DNA of 64,000 nt from Halobaculum marinum (GTDB taxonomy: Archaea > Halobacteriota > Halobacteria > Halobacteriales > Haloferacaceae): NCBI RefSeq assembly GCF_029338555.1, contig NZ_CP119989.1, positions 1,364,001 through 1,428,000 of the forward strand, given 5' to 3'. Below, one piece after another: positions 42,482 to 52,048 of the stretch (its first letter is position 1; each line of letters begins with the position of its first letter). Both the position numbers and the translations under genes were made by a program. The notes below the pieces were generated by a model, which had not been told where the DNA came from, did not search any database, and saw nothing but the letters and a program-made list of their open reading frames with translations.

Positions 42482-43672
42482 CTACTCCTCGTGGTCGGGC
42501 CGCTCCGCGTGGTACTCGGTATCGTACTCGCCGACCTGCCCGTCGAGACGGTCGGGGTTGATCCGGCCGCCCAGCAGCATGAAGTCGAGCACCGTGCAGT
42601 ACAGCATCGCCTCGACGACCGGCACCGCCCGCGGCGGGAGCACCGGGTCGTGGCGACCGACGACCTGCACCTGCTTCTCCTCGCCCGTCTCCCAGTCGAC
42701 CGTCGTCTGCTCCTTCGGGATCGAGGTGGGCGCGTGCCACGTCACCTCGCCATAGATCGGTTCGCCAGTGGTGATCCCTCCCTGGAGACCGCCGTGGTCG
42801 TTGCCGACGGGCACCGGGTCGCCTTCCTCGCTGACAGTCTCCGGGTGTGACTCGCCGTCGTCGAACTCCCAGTCCTCGTTGCGGTCGATGCCCGCGACCT
42901 CGCGGGCGTCGCGACCGAGGCCGAACTCGAACGCCGTCGTCGCCGGAATCGACATCATCGCCTGGCCGAGGCGAGCGGGGAACGCGTCGAACCGGGGAGC
43001 GCCGAGGCCGCGGGGGACGCCGCGTGCCTCGAACTCGATGGCGCCGCCGATGGAGTCGCCCGCCTGCTGGTACTCGTCGATCAGGTCGCGCATCCGCTCG
43101 GCGGTCTCCGGGTGGGCACAGCGGACTTCGTTCTCTTCGCTGTGTTCGAGCATCTCCTCGAAGGTGACCTCGGGAGCGACGATGTCGCCGATCTGGTTGA
43201 CGTGCGCTTTGATCTCCACGTCGTACTCGCTCTGGTCGAGCACCGCCTTCGCGATGGCGCCGGCGGCGACCCAGTTCACCGTCTCCCGCGCCGAGGAGCG
43301 CCCGCCGCCGCCCCAGTTCCGCGTGCCGAACTTCGCGGAGTAGGTGTAGTCGCCGTGGCTCGGTCGCGGCGCCGTGACGAACGGCTCGTACTTGCCCGAG
43401 CGGGCGTCCTTGTTCTGGATCACCATCCCGACCGGCGTGCCGGTGGTGTAGCCGTCCTGGATCCCGGAGTTGATCGTGACCTCGTCCGGTTCGCCGCGAC
43501 TCGTCGTGATCATCGACTGGCCGGGCTTGCGTCGGTCGAGGTCGCGCTGGATCCGCTCCTCGTCGAGTTCCACGCCCGCCGGCACCCCCGAGACCGTACA
43601 GCCCATCGCCTCACCGTGGCTCTCGCCGTACGTCGTCAGCCGGAACAGCCGGCCGAACTCGTTGCCGTTCAT
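42482..43672 (-). CDS. aroC: Chorismate synthase
   Basis: 396-aa FMN-dependent lyase making chorismate from EPSP, the last shared step of aromatic amino acid synthesis. Hallmarks: 'LTTYGESHGEAMGCTVSGVPAG' at the N-terminus, 'RPSHGDYTYSAKFGTRNWGGGGRSSARETV', 'GIQDGYTTGTPVGM' and C-terminal 'VGRHDPVLPPRAVPVVEAML'. Full length. ATG 43672, TATA at 43697-43704. Upstream on the same strand is the P450 gene with the tandem 20-bp repeat between them. Confidence 0.95.
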   Translation of the reverse strand: MNGNEFGRLFRLTTYGESHGEAMGCTVSGVPAGVELDEERIQRDLDRRKPGQSMITTSRGEPDEVTINSGIQDGYTTGTPVGMVIQNKDARSGKYEPFVTAPRPSHGDYTYSAKFGTRNWGGGGRSSARETVNWVAAGAIAKAVLDQSEYDVEIKAHVNQIGDIVAPEVTFEEMLEHSEENEVRCAHPETAERMRDLIDEYQQAGDSIGGAIEFEARGVPRGLGAPRFDAFPARLGQAMMSIPATTAFEFGLGRDAREVAGIDRNEDWEFDDGESHPETVSEEGDPVPVGNDHGGLQGGITTGEPIYGEVTWHAPTSIPKEQTTVDWETGEEKQVQVVGRHDPVLPPRAVPVVEAMLYCTVLDFMLLGGRINPDRLDGQVGEYDTEYHAERPDHEE

Positions 43673-43696
43673 TACCCGTGTTCGGTGGTTCGGCGG

Positions 43697-43704
43697 TATA
43701 AAAT
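43697..43704 (-). promoter_or_regulatory. TATA box of aroC
   Basis: The plus strand reads 'gtataaaa' (minus strand 'ttttatac'), about 28 nt before the ATG at 43672. It sits downstream of the 43744-43813 repeat. Confidence 0.65.
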
Positions 43705-43743
43705 GCGGCGAAGGTGCGAAGAACCGCCGTCGGCGGCTGGGCG

Positions 43744-43813
43744 GCGCTCGTGGGTTCGGCTCAGCGCTCGTGGGTTCGGCTCAGCGCTCGTGGGTTCGGC
43801 TCAGCGCTCGTGG
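43744..43813. repeat. Three tandem 20-bp repeats plus a half copy at the P450 3' end
   Basis: Unit gcgctcgtgggttcggctca, identical at 43744, 43764 and 43784, then the first 10 bp again at 43804-43813. The last half copy lies in the P450 coding end, and the unit at 43784 contains the P450 stop codon (43801-43803). On the minus strand each copy re-creates the motif 'cacgagcgctga', so the gene's own terminal codons have been duplicated downstream. Identity between copies points to recent slippage or recombination. Confidence 0.95.
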
Positions 43814-45177
43814 ACGCGCATCCTGATGGGTGTGGTCGGGCGGGTCGTGATACTCGCCTCCAGGTGACCCTCCAGATCCGTCGGCTCGACGACGTCGAAC
43901 GAGCGCCGCCTGAGCACCGTCGCCAGCACCAGTTTCGCCTCCAGCAGCGCGAAGCGGTCGCCGACACAGCGGCGCGGCCCCGAGGCGAACGGGAAGTACG
44001 CCAGCGGGTGGAGGTCTGACTCCATCTCGTCGGTCCACCGCTCGGGGCGGAACTCGTGGGGGTCGTCGTAGTGGGCGGGGTCGCGGTGGACGATCCACTG
44101 GCTCAGCGACACCGGCGTCCCCGCGGGCACGCGGTAGCCGCCCAGCACCACGTCCTCGGTCGGCTCGCGGAGGATACCGTGGACTGGCGGTAGGATCCGC
44201 ATCGATTCCGTGACGACCTTGTCGAGGTACTCCAGGTCGCGGACGGTGTCGAAGCCCGCTGGGTCGTCGCCCAACTCCGCCTCCAGTTCGTCGAGGAGCT
44301 TCGTCTCCACCTCGGGGTGGCGCGCGAGCAGGTGGAAGGTGAACGTCAGCGACAGCGCCGTCGTCTCGTGGCCCGCCAACAGCAGCGTCTTCACCTCGTC
44401 GCGCACCTGCTCGGCGCCCATCTGCTCCCCCTCCTCGTCGACGGCGGTGAGCAGCGCGGAGACGACGTCGGACTCGGGGTCGACCTCGCCCTCGCGGAGC
44501 GCGCGCCGCTTCTCGTCGACCAACTCGTCGACGATCAGGTCGAGCGAGGCGACCGCCTCGTGGAGGCGCTCGCGCCGGGGCGTCGGCACCCACTCCGGCA
44601 GGAGGTCCTGCAGGCTCGCGCCCGCCGACACCTCCATCACGGTGTCGAGCGCGCCGCCGATGGCGGGCGTGCGGTCGCGGATGTCGACGCCCATCAGCGC
44701 GCGCGCGACGATTTCGAGCGTCAACTCCATCATGTCGCGGTGGACGTTCCGGACCTCCCCGTCGTCCCAGCGGTCGACCGCGCGGTCGGTCGTCTCGACC
44801 ATCATGTCGGCGTAGCCCGCGATTCGGTCCGGGGTGAACGCCGGCTGGATGAGGTGACGCTGTCGCCGCCAGAACTCCCCCTCGCTGTTGAGCAGGCCGT
44901 TGCCCAACACCGGTCGGAGTTGTTGCTGGAACAACTCGCCTTTCACGAACGTCTCGTTCTCCGTGACGAGCACCTGCTGGATTGCGTCCGGGTCAGTCAC
45001 GAGGAAGATGTCCTGCCCCAGCACGGTGTAGCGGGCGACGCCGCCGTGTTCGGCGGCAACGCGGTCTCGGAAGTCGAAGAAGCTCCGGCTGTTGTCGAGG
45101 TACGAGCCCAGGACGGGGAGGCCGTCGGGGCCGGGCGCGGCCTCCGGAGGGAGTGCAGAGCCGTCTGTGTCGCTCAT
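43801..45177 (-). CDS. Cytochrome P450
   Basis: 458-aa soluble P450 (no N-terminal membrane anchor). I-helix 'LLLAGHETTALSL' with the acid-alcohol pair replaced as 'ETT', K-helix ExxR in 'VTESMRILPP', the 'FRPERW' segment, and the haem loop 'FPFASGPRRCVGDRFALLEAKL'. Haloarchaeal P450s of this type are named CYP174 (from memory); substrate is unknown. Start ATG 45177 with 'gctatgtcg' as weak TATA about 45201-45209; the upstream open frame to 45378 is basic and rejected. The stop at 43801 is inside a tandem repeat array. Confidence 0.9.
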   Translation of the reverse strand: MSDTDGSALPPEAAPGPDGLPVLGSYLDNSRSFFDFRDRVAAEHGGVARYTVLGQDIFLVTDPDAIQQVLVTENETFVKGELFQQQLRPVLGNGLLNSEGEFWRRQRHLIQPAFTPDRIAGYADMMVETTDRAVDRWDDGEVRNVHRDMMELTLEIVARALMGVDIRDRTPAIGGALDTVMEVSAGASLQDLLPEWVPTPRRERLHEAVASLDLIVDELVDEKRRALREGEVDPESDVVSALLTAVDEEGEQMGAEQVRDEVKTLLLAGHETTALSLTFTFHLLARHPEVETKLLDELEAELGDDPAGFDTVRDLEYLDKVVTESMRILPPVHGILREPTEDVVLGGYRVPAGTPVSLSQWIVHRDPAHYDDPHEFRPERWTDEMESDLHPLAYFPFASGPRRCVGDRFALLEAKLVLATVLRRRSFDVVEPTDLEGHLEASITTRPTTPIRMRVHER

Positions 45178-45352
45178 AGCGGGAGATTCGTGTCGGGCGA
45201 CATAGCCGTTGGTGAACGGTCGGTCGGTTCCGCGCAGTTTCGAGCGACGCCGGGCACGTCGGGGCGACGCGGACCACCTCGCCATGCCGGAGACGCCGCC
45301 GAGAGTGTGGCGGGCGATGCGAGATGCTTGAGAAGAGGTCGCGAGTCGCCGT

Positions 45353-46546
45353 TCAGTACGCAGCGTCCAGCACTGCACGCGCGTCGGACTCGGACAGGTC
45401 GTACCCCTCGGGCGCGTACGACAGCAGTGAGTCGGCGGCGGTGACGCGCGCGGCCTCGTCCAGCCCCGCCTCGTCGACGCCGTCGACCGCCGACAGCGAC
45501 GCCGGGAGGTCCAGCGCGTCGCGCACTCGCTCGACCTCGGTGATAGCCGCCTCGACCGTCTCCACTTCGAACGCGGTCTGCAACAGCGAGAGGTCGACTC
45601 CGGCGTCGGCCATCGCGCGGAGCGCGTGCGGCGCGACCGTCGCGTGCGCGAGGCCCTGCTGGATGCCGAAGGCGTCGCGCAGGCCGTGCCCGAACGCGTG
45701 GATCACGTTGATCGTCATGTCTCCCGGGCGGGAGATGCCGTACTGTGCGAGCACGATCCCCGCGACGGTCCGGTCCATCGCCGTCTCGTCGTCGGTCATC
45801 GCGGGCAGGCCGTCGACCAGCAGGCGCACCGCGCGGGTCGCCGTGGCGTCGGTCACCGCGGTACGCGTGCAAGCGTACAGCGACTCGACCGCCTTGTCGA
45901 AGCCGTTCATCGCCGACCCCGCGAGCACGCCCGCGGGCGTCGTCTCGAACAACGCGGGGTCGTACACCAGCGCCTCGGGCATCAACTCTGCGCCGCCGAC
46001 GCCAGTCGACACCGTCTCAGTTCCGCCCGCGCCGTCGTCGACCTCGGCGGAGATGCCGGCGATGACCGACAGGTCGGCGCCCGCGAGCGTCGTCGGCACG
46101 GGGAACAGCGGGGTCAGCCCCGCGGGGTCGTCTGGAGTGGCGATGCCGCCCGTCTCGGCGACCTCCGCGCGAGCGTCGGCGAGCGAGAGCCCCCGCGCAC
46201 GGAGCACCGAGGCGACTGTCGCCACGTCGAGGCTCGACCCGCCGCCGACGGGGACGAACGCGTCGGCGTCGACGGCGTCGGCGCGCTCGACCGCGCGGGC
46301 GGCCTCGCGGAGACGCTTCTCGGGCGTCGTTCCGGCGAACACCTCGACGAGGCGACCGTCGAGGCCGGCCTCGACCGCGTCCATCAGGTCGGCGTTCCCG
46401 CCGACGTTCGACCCGCAGACGACGAGCGCGGTGTCGCAGCCGCGGTCGGCCAGCGCGTCGCCGAGGTCGTCGATAGCCCCGCGCCCGTAGTGGATCGCGC
46501 CGGGGTCGTAGTCGAACGCGAACGGCGGCGTGTCGAGGTCAGTCAT
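45353..46546 (-). CDS. Iron-containing alcohol dehydrogenase
   Basis: 397-aa group III (iron-dependent) alcohol dehydrogenase. NAD(P)-binding 'VPVGGGSSLDVATVAS' (GGGS) near residue 100, 'PVPTTLAGADLS' near 150, metal-ligand region 'NVIHAFGHGLRDAFGIQQGLAHATVAPHAL' near residue 275, which holds the conserved His residues. The substrate may be a lactaldehyde, 1,3-diol or long alcohol. ATG 46546 with TATA-like 'gttttcgc'. It lies between the aromatic genes aroA and P450/aroC, all on the minus strand, but gaps of 85-175 bp suggest separate transcripts. Confidence 0.88.
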   Translation of the reverse strand: MTDLDTPPFAFDYDPGAIHYGRGAIDDLGDALADRGCDTALVVCGSNVGGNADLMDAVEAGLDGRLVEVFAGTTPEKRLREAARAVERADAVDADAFVPVGGGSSLDVATVASVLRARGLSLADARAEVAETGGIATPDDPAGLTPLFPVPTTLAGADLSVIAGISAEVDDGAGGTETVSTGVGGAELMPEALVYDPALFETTPAGVLAGSAMNGFDKAVESLYACTRTAVTDATATRAVRLLVDGLPAMTDDETAMDRTVAGIVLAQYGISRPGDMTINVIHAFGHGLRDAFGIQQGLAHATVAPHALRAMADAGVDLSLLQTAFEVETVEAAITEVERVRDALDLPASLSAVDGVDEAGLDEAARVTAADSLLSYAPEGYDLSESDARAVLDAAY

Positions 46547-46630
46547 ACGTCGGGCGTCGCTCGCCCGGGCGAAAACAACACCGGCGGCGGCACCTCTGCC
46601 GGCGGGTGGACCGCCGGCGACGCGACCACC

Positions 46631-47947
46631 CTACTCGACAGACACGCTCGCACCCAACGCGGCCATCGTGTCGAAGAAGTCGGGGAACGACACGTCGACG
46701 TGCTCGGCGCCCGTCACGGTCGTCTCGCCGTCGGCGACGAGGCCGGCGACGGTGAGCGCCATCACGAGGCGGTGGTCGCCGCGTCCGTGGACGGTCGCGC
46801 CGGTCAGCGTGGAGTCGCCGCCGTGGACCGTCAGCGAGTCCTGTTCTTCCGTCACCTCGACGCCCATCGCCGTCAGCGACTCCGCCATCGCGGCGACGCG
46901 GTCGGTCTCCTTGTAGCGGACGTGCTCGGCGTTGACGATCTGCATCTCGCCGTCGGCGACGGCGCCGAGCACGGCGAGCGTCGGCAGGAGGTCGGGCGTG
47001 TCGCCAACGTCGACCTCGACGCCAGAGAGGTCGCCGCCGCGGACGGTGATCTCACCGGCGGCCTCGTCCCACGCGATGTCTGCACCCATGCGGTCGAGCA
47101 CGTCGACGATGGCGGAGTCGCCCTGCGCGCTCGGGCGGGCGCCCTCGACGACGACGGCCTCGCCCTCCTCGCTCGCGACCGCTCCCGCCGCGAGCAGGTA
47201 CGACATCGACGAGAAGTCGCCCGGCACCGCGTACTCGTCGGTCGCGTACGTCTGTCCCCCTGGGACGCGGAATCCGGTGTCCGTGCGCTCGGTGTCGACG
47301 CCGAAGTCGGCGAGTACCTCGCGGGTAATCTCGACGTACGGCGCAGACTTCAGTTCGGTCTCCAGGTCGACGGTGACCCCATCGTCGGTGACGGCGCCGG
47401 CCATCAGGAGTGCCGTGACGAACTGCGAAGAGACGTCGCCGGGGATGGCGACCGCGCCGCCACCCATCGCGTCGCCGACGACGAGCGGCGCCTGCCCGTT
47501 GCGTCGCGTCGACTCGGCGCGCCCGTCCAGCGACTCGACGGCGTCGAGGAGCGCACCCTGGGGGCGCGAGCGCAGCGACTCGTCGCCCGTGAGCACGGCC
47601 AGCCCCTCGGTCAGTCCCGCGGCGGCGGTGACGAGGCGCATCGTCGTCCCCGAGTTGGCGCAGTCGATAACGTCGTCTGGCGTGCCCGGTCGACCGCCGA
47701 AGCCGTCGACTTCGACCGCGCTCGCACCCTCCTCGACGGCCTGTCCGTCGTCGTCGACCCACTCGACGGTGCCACCGAACGCCTCGACGGCCCGCCCGGT
47801 CGCCCGCGGGTCCGCGGAGTCGAGCGGGTCGGTGACGACGGTGCCCGCACCGTAGCCGGCGGCGAGGATCGCTCGGTGCGTGTAGCTCTTCGACGGCGGG
47901 GCGCGTGCGCGACCGGCGACGCGCGACGGCGAGACGTGTGCGTCCAT
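46631..47947 (-). CDS. aroA: 3-phosphoshikimate 1-carboxyvinyltransferase (EPSP synthase)
   Basis: 438-aa EPSP synthase joining PEP to shikimate 3-phosphate. Motifs: '[18 protein letters not shown]' (substrate-binding Lys/Ser), '[17 protein letters not shown]' (the N-S-G-T-T-x-R loop), '[16 protein letters not shown]', '[15 protein letters not shown]', '[11 protein letters not shown]' and '[12 protein letters not shown]'. All parts of both domains are present. Together with aroC and tyrA in the window it covers late aromatic biosynthesis. Start ATG 47947; its promoter is weak by eye. Confidence 0.94.
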   Translation of the reverse strand: MDAHVSPSRVAGRARAPPSKSYTHRAILAAGYGAGTVVTDPLDSADPRATGRAVEAFGGTVEWVDDDGQAVEEGASAVEVDGFGGRPGTPDDVIDCANSGTTMRLVTAAAGLTEGLAVLTGDESLRSRPQGALLDAVESLDGRAESTRRNGQAPLVVGDAMGGGAVAIPGDVSSQFVTALLMAGAVTDDGVTVDLETELKSAPYVEITREVLADFGVDTERTDTGFRVPGGQTYATDEYAVPGDFSSMSYLLAAGAVASEEGEAVVVEGARPSAQGDSAIVDVLDRMGADIAWDEAAGEITVRGGDLSGVEVDVGDTPDLLPTLAVLGAVADGEMQIVNAEHVRYKETDRVAAMAESLTAMGVEVTEEQDSLTVHGGDSTLTGATVHGRGDHRLVMALTVAGLVADGETTVTGAEHVDVSFPDFFDTMAALGASVSVE

Positions 47948-48041
47948 GCCCGGACCGTGCGCTCGCCGGGGGAAGTGTGTACCGACCGCGACAGCCGTTG
48001 CTGGTCGGTGTTGGTACGGATGTGGAGGATGGTCCGTCGCG

Positions 48042-48368
48042 TCAGTCGGTTCGCGGGTCGAGCGTGAGTACGCCGTCGCTACAGACGGTCACCGTGTAGT
48101 CGAGGTACTCGAACGTCACTTCGGCCCACCCGGAGCCCGGCGAGCGACTCGTTCCGACGAGCGCGTTCAGCGCGTCCGGGTCGATGGCGTTCGCCAACGG
48201 CTCCATGAGGGCCGGGTCTCGGCCGCTCGCGTCGGCCACCGCGTGGGCGACGTCGACGGATATCTCTCCAGCATCGGGGTCGAACGTGGAATACCGTGAC
48301 TGCGAATCGGTAGCATCGGCGGCGGTCCGCCCTGACATCGGTCCGGTCGTGGTCTCTCCTGTCCTCAT
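48042..48368 (-). CDS. HalOD1-domain small protein
   Basis: 108-aa protein that is essentially one HalOD1 (halobacterial output domain 1) module: '[37 protein letters not shown]...[26 protein letters not shown]'. HalOD1 proteins are widespread, short, and suspected of signalling output; the ligand is unknown. The start could be ATG 48368 or ATG 48338; neither has an ideal TATA (a 'tacatag' lies about 48414). It is immediately downstream (minus strand) of the HTH_10 gene. Confidence 0.75.
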   Translation of the reverse strand: MRTGETTTGPMSGRTAADATDSQSRYSTFDPDAGEISVDVAHAVADASGRDPALMEPLANAIDPDALNALVGTSRSPGSGWAEVTFEYLDYTVTVCSDGVLTLDPRTD

Positions 48369-48429
48369 CCCTACCGGGCACAACTCCGGTCGAGGACATT
48401 GCTCCGACCCCTGACTATGTAGCGAGTTT

Positions 48430-49086
48430 TTATCTCCCCTGTCCGGAGTCGACGCCCAACTCCTCCTCGAGGAGGTTGTGCGTCCCCCGGCGGAGTCGCT
48501 CCGCGAGCGACTGGCGCGAGATATCGAGCGTGCCGGAGACGTCTTCCAGTGTCGCCGTCCGTGGCGTGTCGTAGTAGCCCGCCGATAGCGCGGCCGTCAG
48601 CGCCTCCCGTTGGAGCCCGGTCAACGCCGCCTTCGGCGGTTCGGGGAGGGCCTCCTCGGTGAGCGATTCGAGTCGGAGTTCGATGTCGCGCTCGGCGCAA
48701 AAGCGCTGGAAGTCGCCGAGGTTCGCGTGTTCCTCGCTCCTGATGTCGAACGCCCACCGGCCGTCTCGTCCGATCCCCGAGAGGAGCGTCAGCCCCGTCT
48801 CGACGAAGCCGGTGACGACGCCCCCCTCCATCAGCTGGTAGGTACACCGGTACAGAAGCGTGTCCTCCAACTCGTCCACCAGCGACACCTCCTCGACGTA
48901 CCGGGTCCCCGCGAGCGCGTCGGCCACCTCCGTCGCGGTCGCACTGGACACCCAGAAGTACGGGATGGCCTTCTCTGCCGTCGGGATCACGCGTTCGAGT
49001 TCGACGACGGCCTCCGGAACGTCGGCGAGTGCGCGACCGAGTTCGAAGTCCTCCTCGTCGATGCTGATCCGAGCGAGCACGGTCAT
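48430..49086 (-). CDS. Bacterio-opsin-activator-type HTH regulator
   Basis: 218-aa regulator with an N-terminal sensor-like domain ('ARISIDEEDFELGRALADVPEAVVELERVIP', pattern of the Bat-associated domain) and a C-terminal HTH_10 ('LTGLQREALTAALSAGYYDTPRTATLEDVSGTLDISRQSLAERLRRGTHNLLEEELG', about residues 155-212). Many haloarchaea have dozens of these, most uncharacterised. Start ATG 49086. Its 62-bp distance to the HalOD1 gene suggests one transcript or a shared role. Confidence 0.88.
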   Translation of the reverse strand: MTVLARISIDEEDFELGRALADVPEAVVELERVIPTAEKAIPYFWVSSATATEVADALAGTRYVEEVSLVDELEDTLLYRCTYQLMEGGVVTGFVETGLTLLSGIGRDGRWAFDIRSEEHANLGDFQRFCAERDIELRLESLTEEALPEPPKAALTGLQREALTAALSAGYYDTPRTATLEDVSGTLDISRQSLAERLRRGTHNLLEEELGVDSGQGR

Positions 49087-49277
49087 GCCTGTCAGTAGGA
49101 CACGACCGGGATTGAGGTTGCCGTCGGGTGCCGTCGGCTGGCCACCACATTCCGCTCGTGTGGTGGTCTGCGCCGACCCAGCGTTCGGCCAACCACGGGC
49201 CACGCGGCTGTGGCACGGGTCGCGTGCAGTTCCCCGCGACGAAAACGCCTATCCCGGCACTCGCCCCACGGTCGGAC

Positions 49278-50477
49278 ATGACGCGCGACCTCTCGGCGCT
49301 CGACGACCTGCTCGACGCCGCCGACGCCGACGCCTACTGTATCGAGGCCGGCAGCGCCGACTCGAACCAACTGTACCTCTCGGGGTTCGACGCCCCCGAC
49401 CCGTTCTTCACCGCCTACACCGGCGACGAACTGGCGGTGCTCGTCTCCGGGCTGGAGTACGGCCGCGCGACCAAGGAGGCCCACGCGGACACCGTCGCCC
49501 GCCTCTCGACGTACGACTTCGCGAGTCGCGCCGCGTCGGAGGGACAGGCGGCGGCGCTGTCGGGTGTGTACGCCGACTTCCTCGCCGACCTCGGCGCCGA
49601 GTCGGTGCTCGTCCCCGAGCGCTTCCCGGTCGGCGTCGCCGACGGCCTGCGCGACCAGGGGCTCGCGGTCGACGTGGACCACGACGACGTACTGGAGACG
49701 GCTCGCGCGGTCAAGACCGACGAGGAGTTGGACGCCGTCCGGCGAGCGACCGAGGCGAACGAGGCCGCGATGGCCGCCGCGGAGGCGCTGATCGCCGAGG
49801 CCGACGTGGCCGACGACGGGACGCTCACGATCGTCGACGACGCGACCGGCGAGGAGACGACGCTGACGAGCGAACGCGTCCAAGAAGAGATCGAGGTGAC
49901 GCTGCTGCGCCACGGCTGTGCGCTCGACGAGACCATCGTTGCCTGCGGCGCCGACGCCGCCGACCCCCACGACCGCGGGAGCGGCCCGCTCCAGGCTGGT
50001 GAGACCATCATCATCGACATCTTCCCGCGCGAGAAGGCGAGCAAGTACCACTCCGACATGACGCGCACCTTCTCGAAGGGGGAGCCGAGCGACACCGCAG
50101 CCGAGTGGTTCGACCGCACCCACGAGGCGCTCGACGCCGCGCTCGCGGCGGTCGAACCCGGCGCGACGGGCGCGGACGTGCACGCCGCCGCGTGCGAGGT
50201 GTACGAGGCCGCCGGTCACCCGACCCTCCGCTCGGACCCCGACACCGAGACGGGATTCATCCACTCGACGGGCCACGGCGTCGGCCTCGACGTGCACGAA
50301 CTGCCCGGACTCAACCCTCGCGGGGGCGAACTGGAGCCGGGACAGGTGATCACTGTCGAACCGGGCCTGTACGACCCCGAGGTCGGCGGCGTCCGCATCG
50401 AGGACATCGTGATCGTCACCGAGGACGGCTACGAGAATCTCACCGGCGACTACCCCGTCGAACTGGTCGTGGAGTGA
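49278..50477 (+). CDS. Xaa-Pro aminopeptidase / M24 family peptidase
   Basis: 399-aa M24 (pita-bread) metallopeptidase with a ribonuclease H-like N-terminal domain. Metal ligands of the family are visible: Asp in 'IIIDIFPRE', Asp in 'YHSDMTRTF', His in '[13 protein letters not shown]', Glu in 'VITVEPGLY' and Glu in 'GVRIEDIV'. It cleaves X-Pro or initiator residues in the cytosol; exact specificity (prolidase versus creatinase-like) is open. ATG 49278 follows a TATA-like 'cctatcc' about 49247-49254. Confidence 0.9.
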   Translation: MTRDLSALDDLLDAADADAYCIEAGSADSNQLYLSGFDAPDPFFTAYTGDELAVLVSGLEYGRATKEAHADTVARLSTYDFASRAASEGQAAALSGVYADFLADLGAESVLVPERFPVGVADGLRDQGLAVDVDHDDVLETARAVKTDEELDAVRRATEANEAAMAAAEALIAEADVADDGTLTIVDDATGEETTLTSERVQEEIEVTLLRHGCALDETIVACGADAADPHDRGSGPLQAGETIIIDIFPREKASKYHSDMTRTFSKGEPSDTAAEWFDRTHEALDAALAAVEPGATGADVHAAACEVYEAAGHPTLRSDPDTETGFIHSTGHGVGLDVHELPGLNPRGGELEPGQVITVEPGLYDPEVGGVRIEDIVIVTEDGYENLTGDYPVELVVE

Positions 50478-50534
50478 CGGTGTCCGCGACCACCCGCCGA
50501 CGTGGCTTTGGACGCGCCGCTCGTACCGACGGGC

Positions 50535-51029
50535 GTGAGCCTCTTCGAGCGCATCGCCGACGCGTTCCGAGAACCGGGCGCCAGAGCCGAGACGGCAGCG
50601 GAGGGATCCGTGTCTGACGACCCCGACGCCGACGCCGACCCCGACGGCGACGCCGGGAGCGGAGACGACGAGGCCGACCCCAACGAACTGACCGACGCGG
50701 TCGTCGCCGTCTGCCAGCGCGCGCCCGAGGGAATCCGCACGTATACCATCGAGATCACCGCCGAGGGCGGCGAGATCACCGAGGTCGCGCCCGGCCTGCT
50801 GGAGGCGCACTTCGAGGTCGTCGACGGCGGCGTCGGCGAGGACGCCGTCACCGTCCGCGCGGTCGACTTCCGTGGCGAGGCGCGCACCGTCGACGCGGAG
50901 ACGCTGGTCGGCGTCCGACTGGCAGAGCCGGTGCCGCTCGCGGACGTGCAGATGCGCCTCCTGAGCGCCGAGGACCACGACGGCGACACCCTCCCGTCGG
51001 AGTGGTTCCGGATCGCCGCCGTGGAGTAG
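50535..51029 (+). CDS. Hypothetical protein, 164 aa, acidic middle region
   Basis: Unrecognised protein. It begins 'SLFERIADAFREPGARAETAAEG', has a 25-residue Asp/Gly-rich segment (about 26-48), then 'ELTDAVVAVCQRAPEGIRTYTIEITAEGGEITEVAPGLLEAHFEVVDGGVGEDAVTVRAVDFRGEARTV' with alternating beta pattern. No membrane segment. The GTG at 50535 is preferred because 'ggctttgg' (about 50506-50513) lies about 25 nt upstream, and because the first 11 residues of the longer frame from 50502 lie on that promoter. It sits between the M24 peptidase and tyrA, same strand, and may share a function with tyrA's locus (no evidence beyond position). Confidence 0.72.
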   Translation: MSLFERIADAFREPGARAETAAEGSVSDDPDADADPDGDAGSGDDEADPNELTDAVVAVCQRAPEGIRTYTIEITAEGGEITEVAPGLLEAHFEVVDGGVGEDAVTVRAVDFRGEARTVDAETLVGVRLAEPVPLADVQMRLLSAEDHDGDTLPSEWFRIAAVE

Positions 51030-51114
51030 CACCGAGTCGCTCGTTCTCGCGGGTCTCGTCGGGCTCGTCGCCCCGACCGACACGCTTTCGGTCGCCACCC
51101 CGATACCGGTTGGC

Positions 51115-51927
51115 ATGAAACTGCTCGTCGTCGGCGCCGGCGAGATGGGCCGGTGGGTCGCACAGACCCTCCGCCCCGTCGCCGAGCGCGTCGCCCTCGC
51201 CGACACGAACCCGCAGGCCGCGATGGACGCCGCCGAGGCCGTCGTCGACGGGCGGGTCGTCCCCCGCGACACCGACGAGTCGTTCGACTGCGTCGTCCTC
51301 GCGGTCCCCATCCCGGTCGTCGCCGACGCGGTCGCGGGCTACGTCGACAACGTCGTCGACGGGGCCATCGTCGACGTCTCCGGCGTGATGGCCGACCCGC
51401 TGGCAGCGATGGCCGAGCACGCCCACGACGAGTACGCCAGCTTCCACCCGCTGTTCGCCCCGCCGCGCGGGCCCGGTCGCATCGCGTACGTCCCCGGCGA
51501 GGTCGGTCCCGTCGTCGAACAGGTGTACGAGCGGTTCGCCGACGTCGGCAACGAGGTGTTCGAGACGACCGCCGCCGACCACGACGACGCGATGGCGAAG
51601 GTCCAGTCCGGTGCCCACGCCGCCGTCCTGGCGTACGCGCTCGCCGCCGGCGACGTGGACGAGCGCTTCCACACGCCCGTCTCCGAACCGCTGTCGGACC
51701 TCGCCCGTACCGTCACGGAGGGGGACGCGCGCGTGTACGCAGACATCCGCGACACGTTCGCGGGAGCCGAGGCCGTCGCCGACGCCGCGCGGGCGTTCGC
51801 CGTCGCCGACCGCGAGGAGTTCGACGCGCTGTTCGCCGCCGCGCGCGAGGCCGTCGACGCCGACACCCGCGCGGCCGACGGCGCCGACCCGACCACCGAC
51901 CCTGCTCCGGAAGCCGACGACGACTGA
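51115..51927 (+). CDS. tyrA: Prephenate dehydrogenase
   Basis: 270-aa prephenate/arogenate dehydrogenase, the tyrosine branch after chorismate mutase. The Rossmann motif 'LLVVGAGEMGRWVAQTL' is at the N-terminus, 'VVLAVPIPVVADAV' and 'IVDVSGVMADPLAAM' follow, and 'FHPLFAPPRGPGRIAYVP' is the archaeal TyrA H-P-x-F loop. No chorismate mutase or ACT domain is fused, so those activities must be encoded elsewhere. The C-terminal acidic tail is halophilic. ATG 51115 with 'gctttcg' TATA-like at about 51084. Confidence 0.9.
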   Translation: MKLLVVGAGEMGRWVAQTLRPVAERVALADTNPQAAMDAAEAVVDGRVVPRDTDESFDCVVLAVPIPVVADAVAGYVDNVVDGAIVDVSGVMADPLAAMAEHAHDEYASFHPLFAPPRGPGRIAYVPGEVGPVVEQVYERFADVGNEVFETTAADHDDAMAKVQSGAHAAVLAYALAAGDVDERFHTPVSEPLSDLARTVTEGDARVYADIRDTFAGAEAVADAARAFAVADREEFDALFAAAREAVDADTRAADGADPTTDPAPEADDD

Positions 51928-51973
51928 GGGTCGAGACAGAACCGTTACCCACGCCGACCGAGTAGCGCCGCCC

Positions 51974-52048
51974 ATGACTATCTGGAACGCCGGTCTCGGC
52001 GTCGCCACCGCACGCCCCGTCGTTGCGACCGCGGAGGTGGCGCCGTGA
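51974..52048 (+). CDS. Possible 24-codon leader ORF overlapping the Rsm22-type gene
   Basis: ATG 51974 opens a 24-residue ORF ('MTIWNAGLGVATARPVVATAEVAP') whose TGA overlaps the next gene's GTG start (GTGA at 52045-52048). A TATA-like 'cgttaccc' about 30 nt before the ATG would start the mRNA here, so this tiny ORF would be read first and the main gene by coupling. It is too short to prove coding; the alternative is a plain leader. Confidence 0.35.
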   Translation: MTIWNAGLGVATARPVVATAEVAP

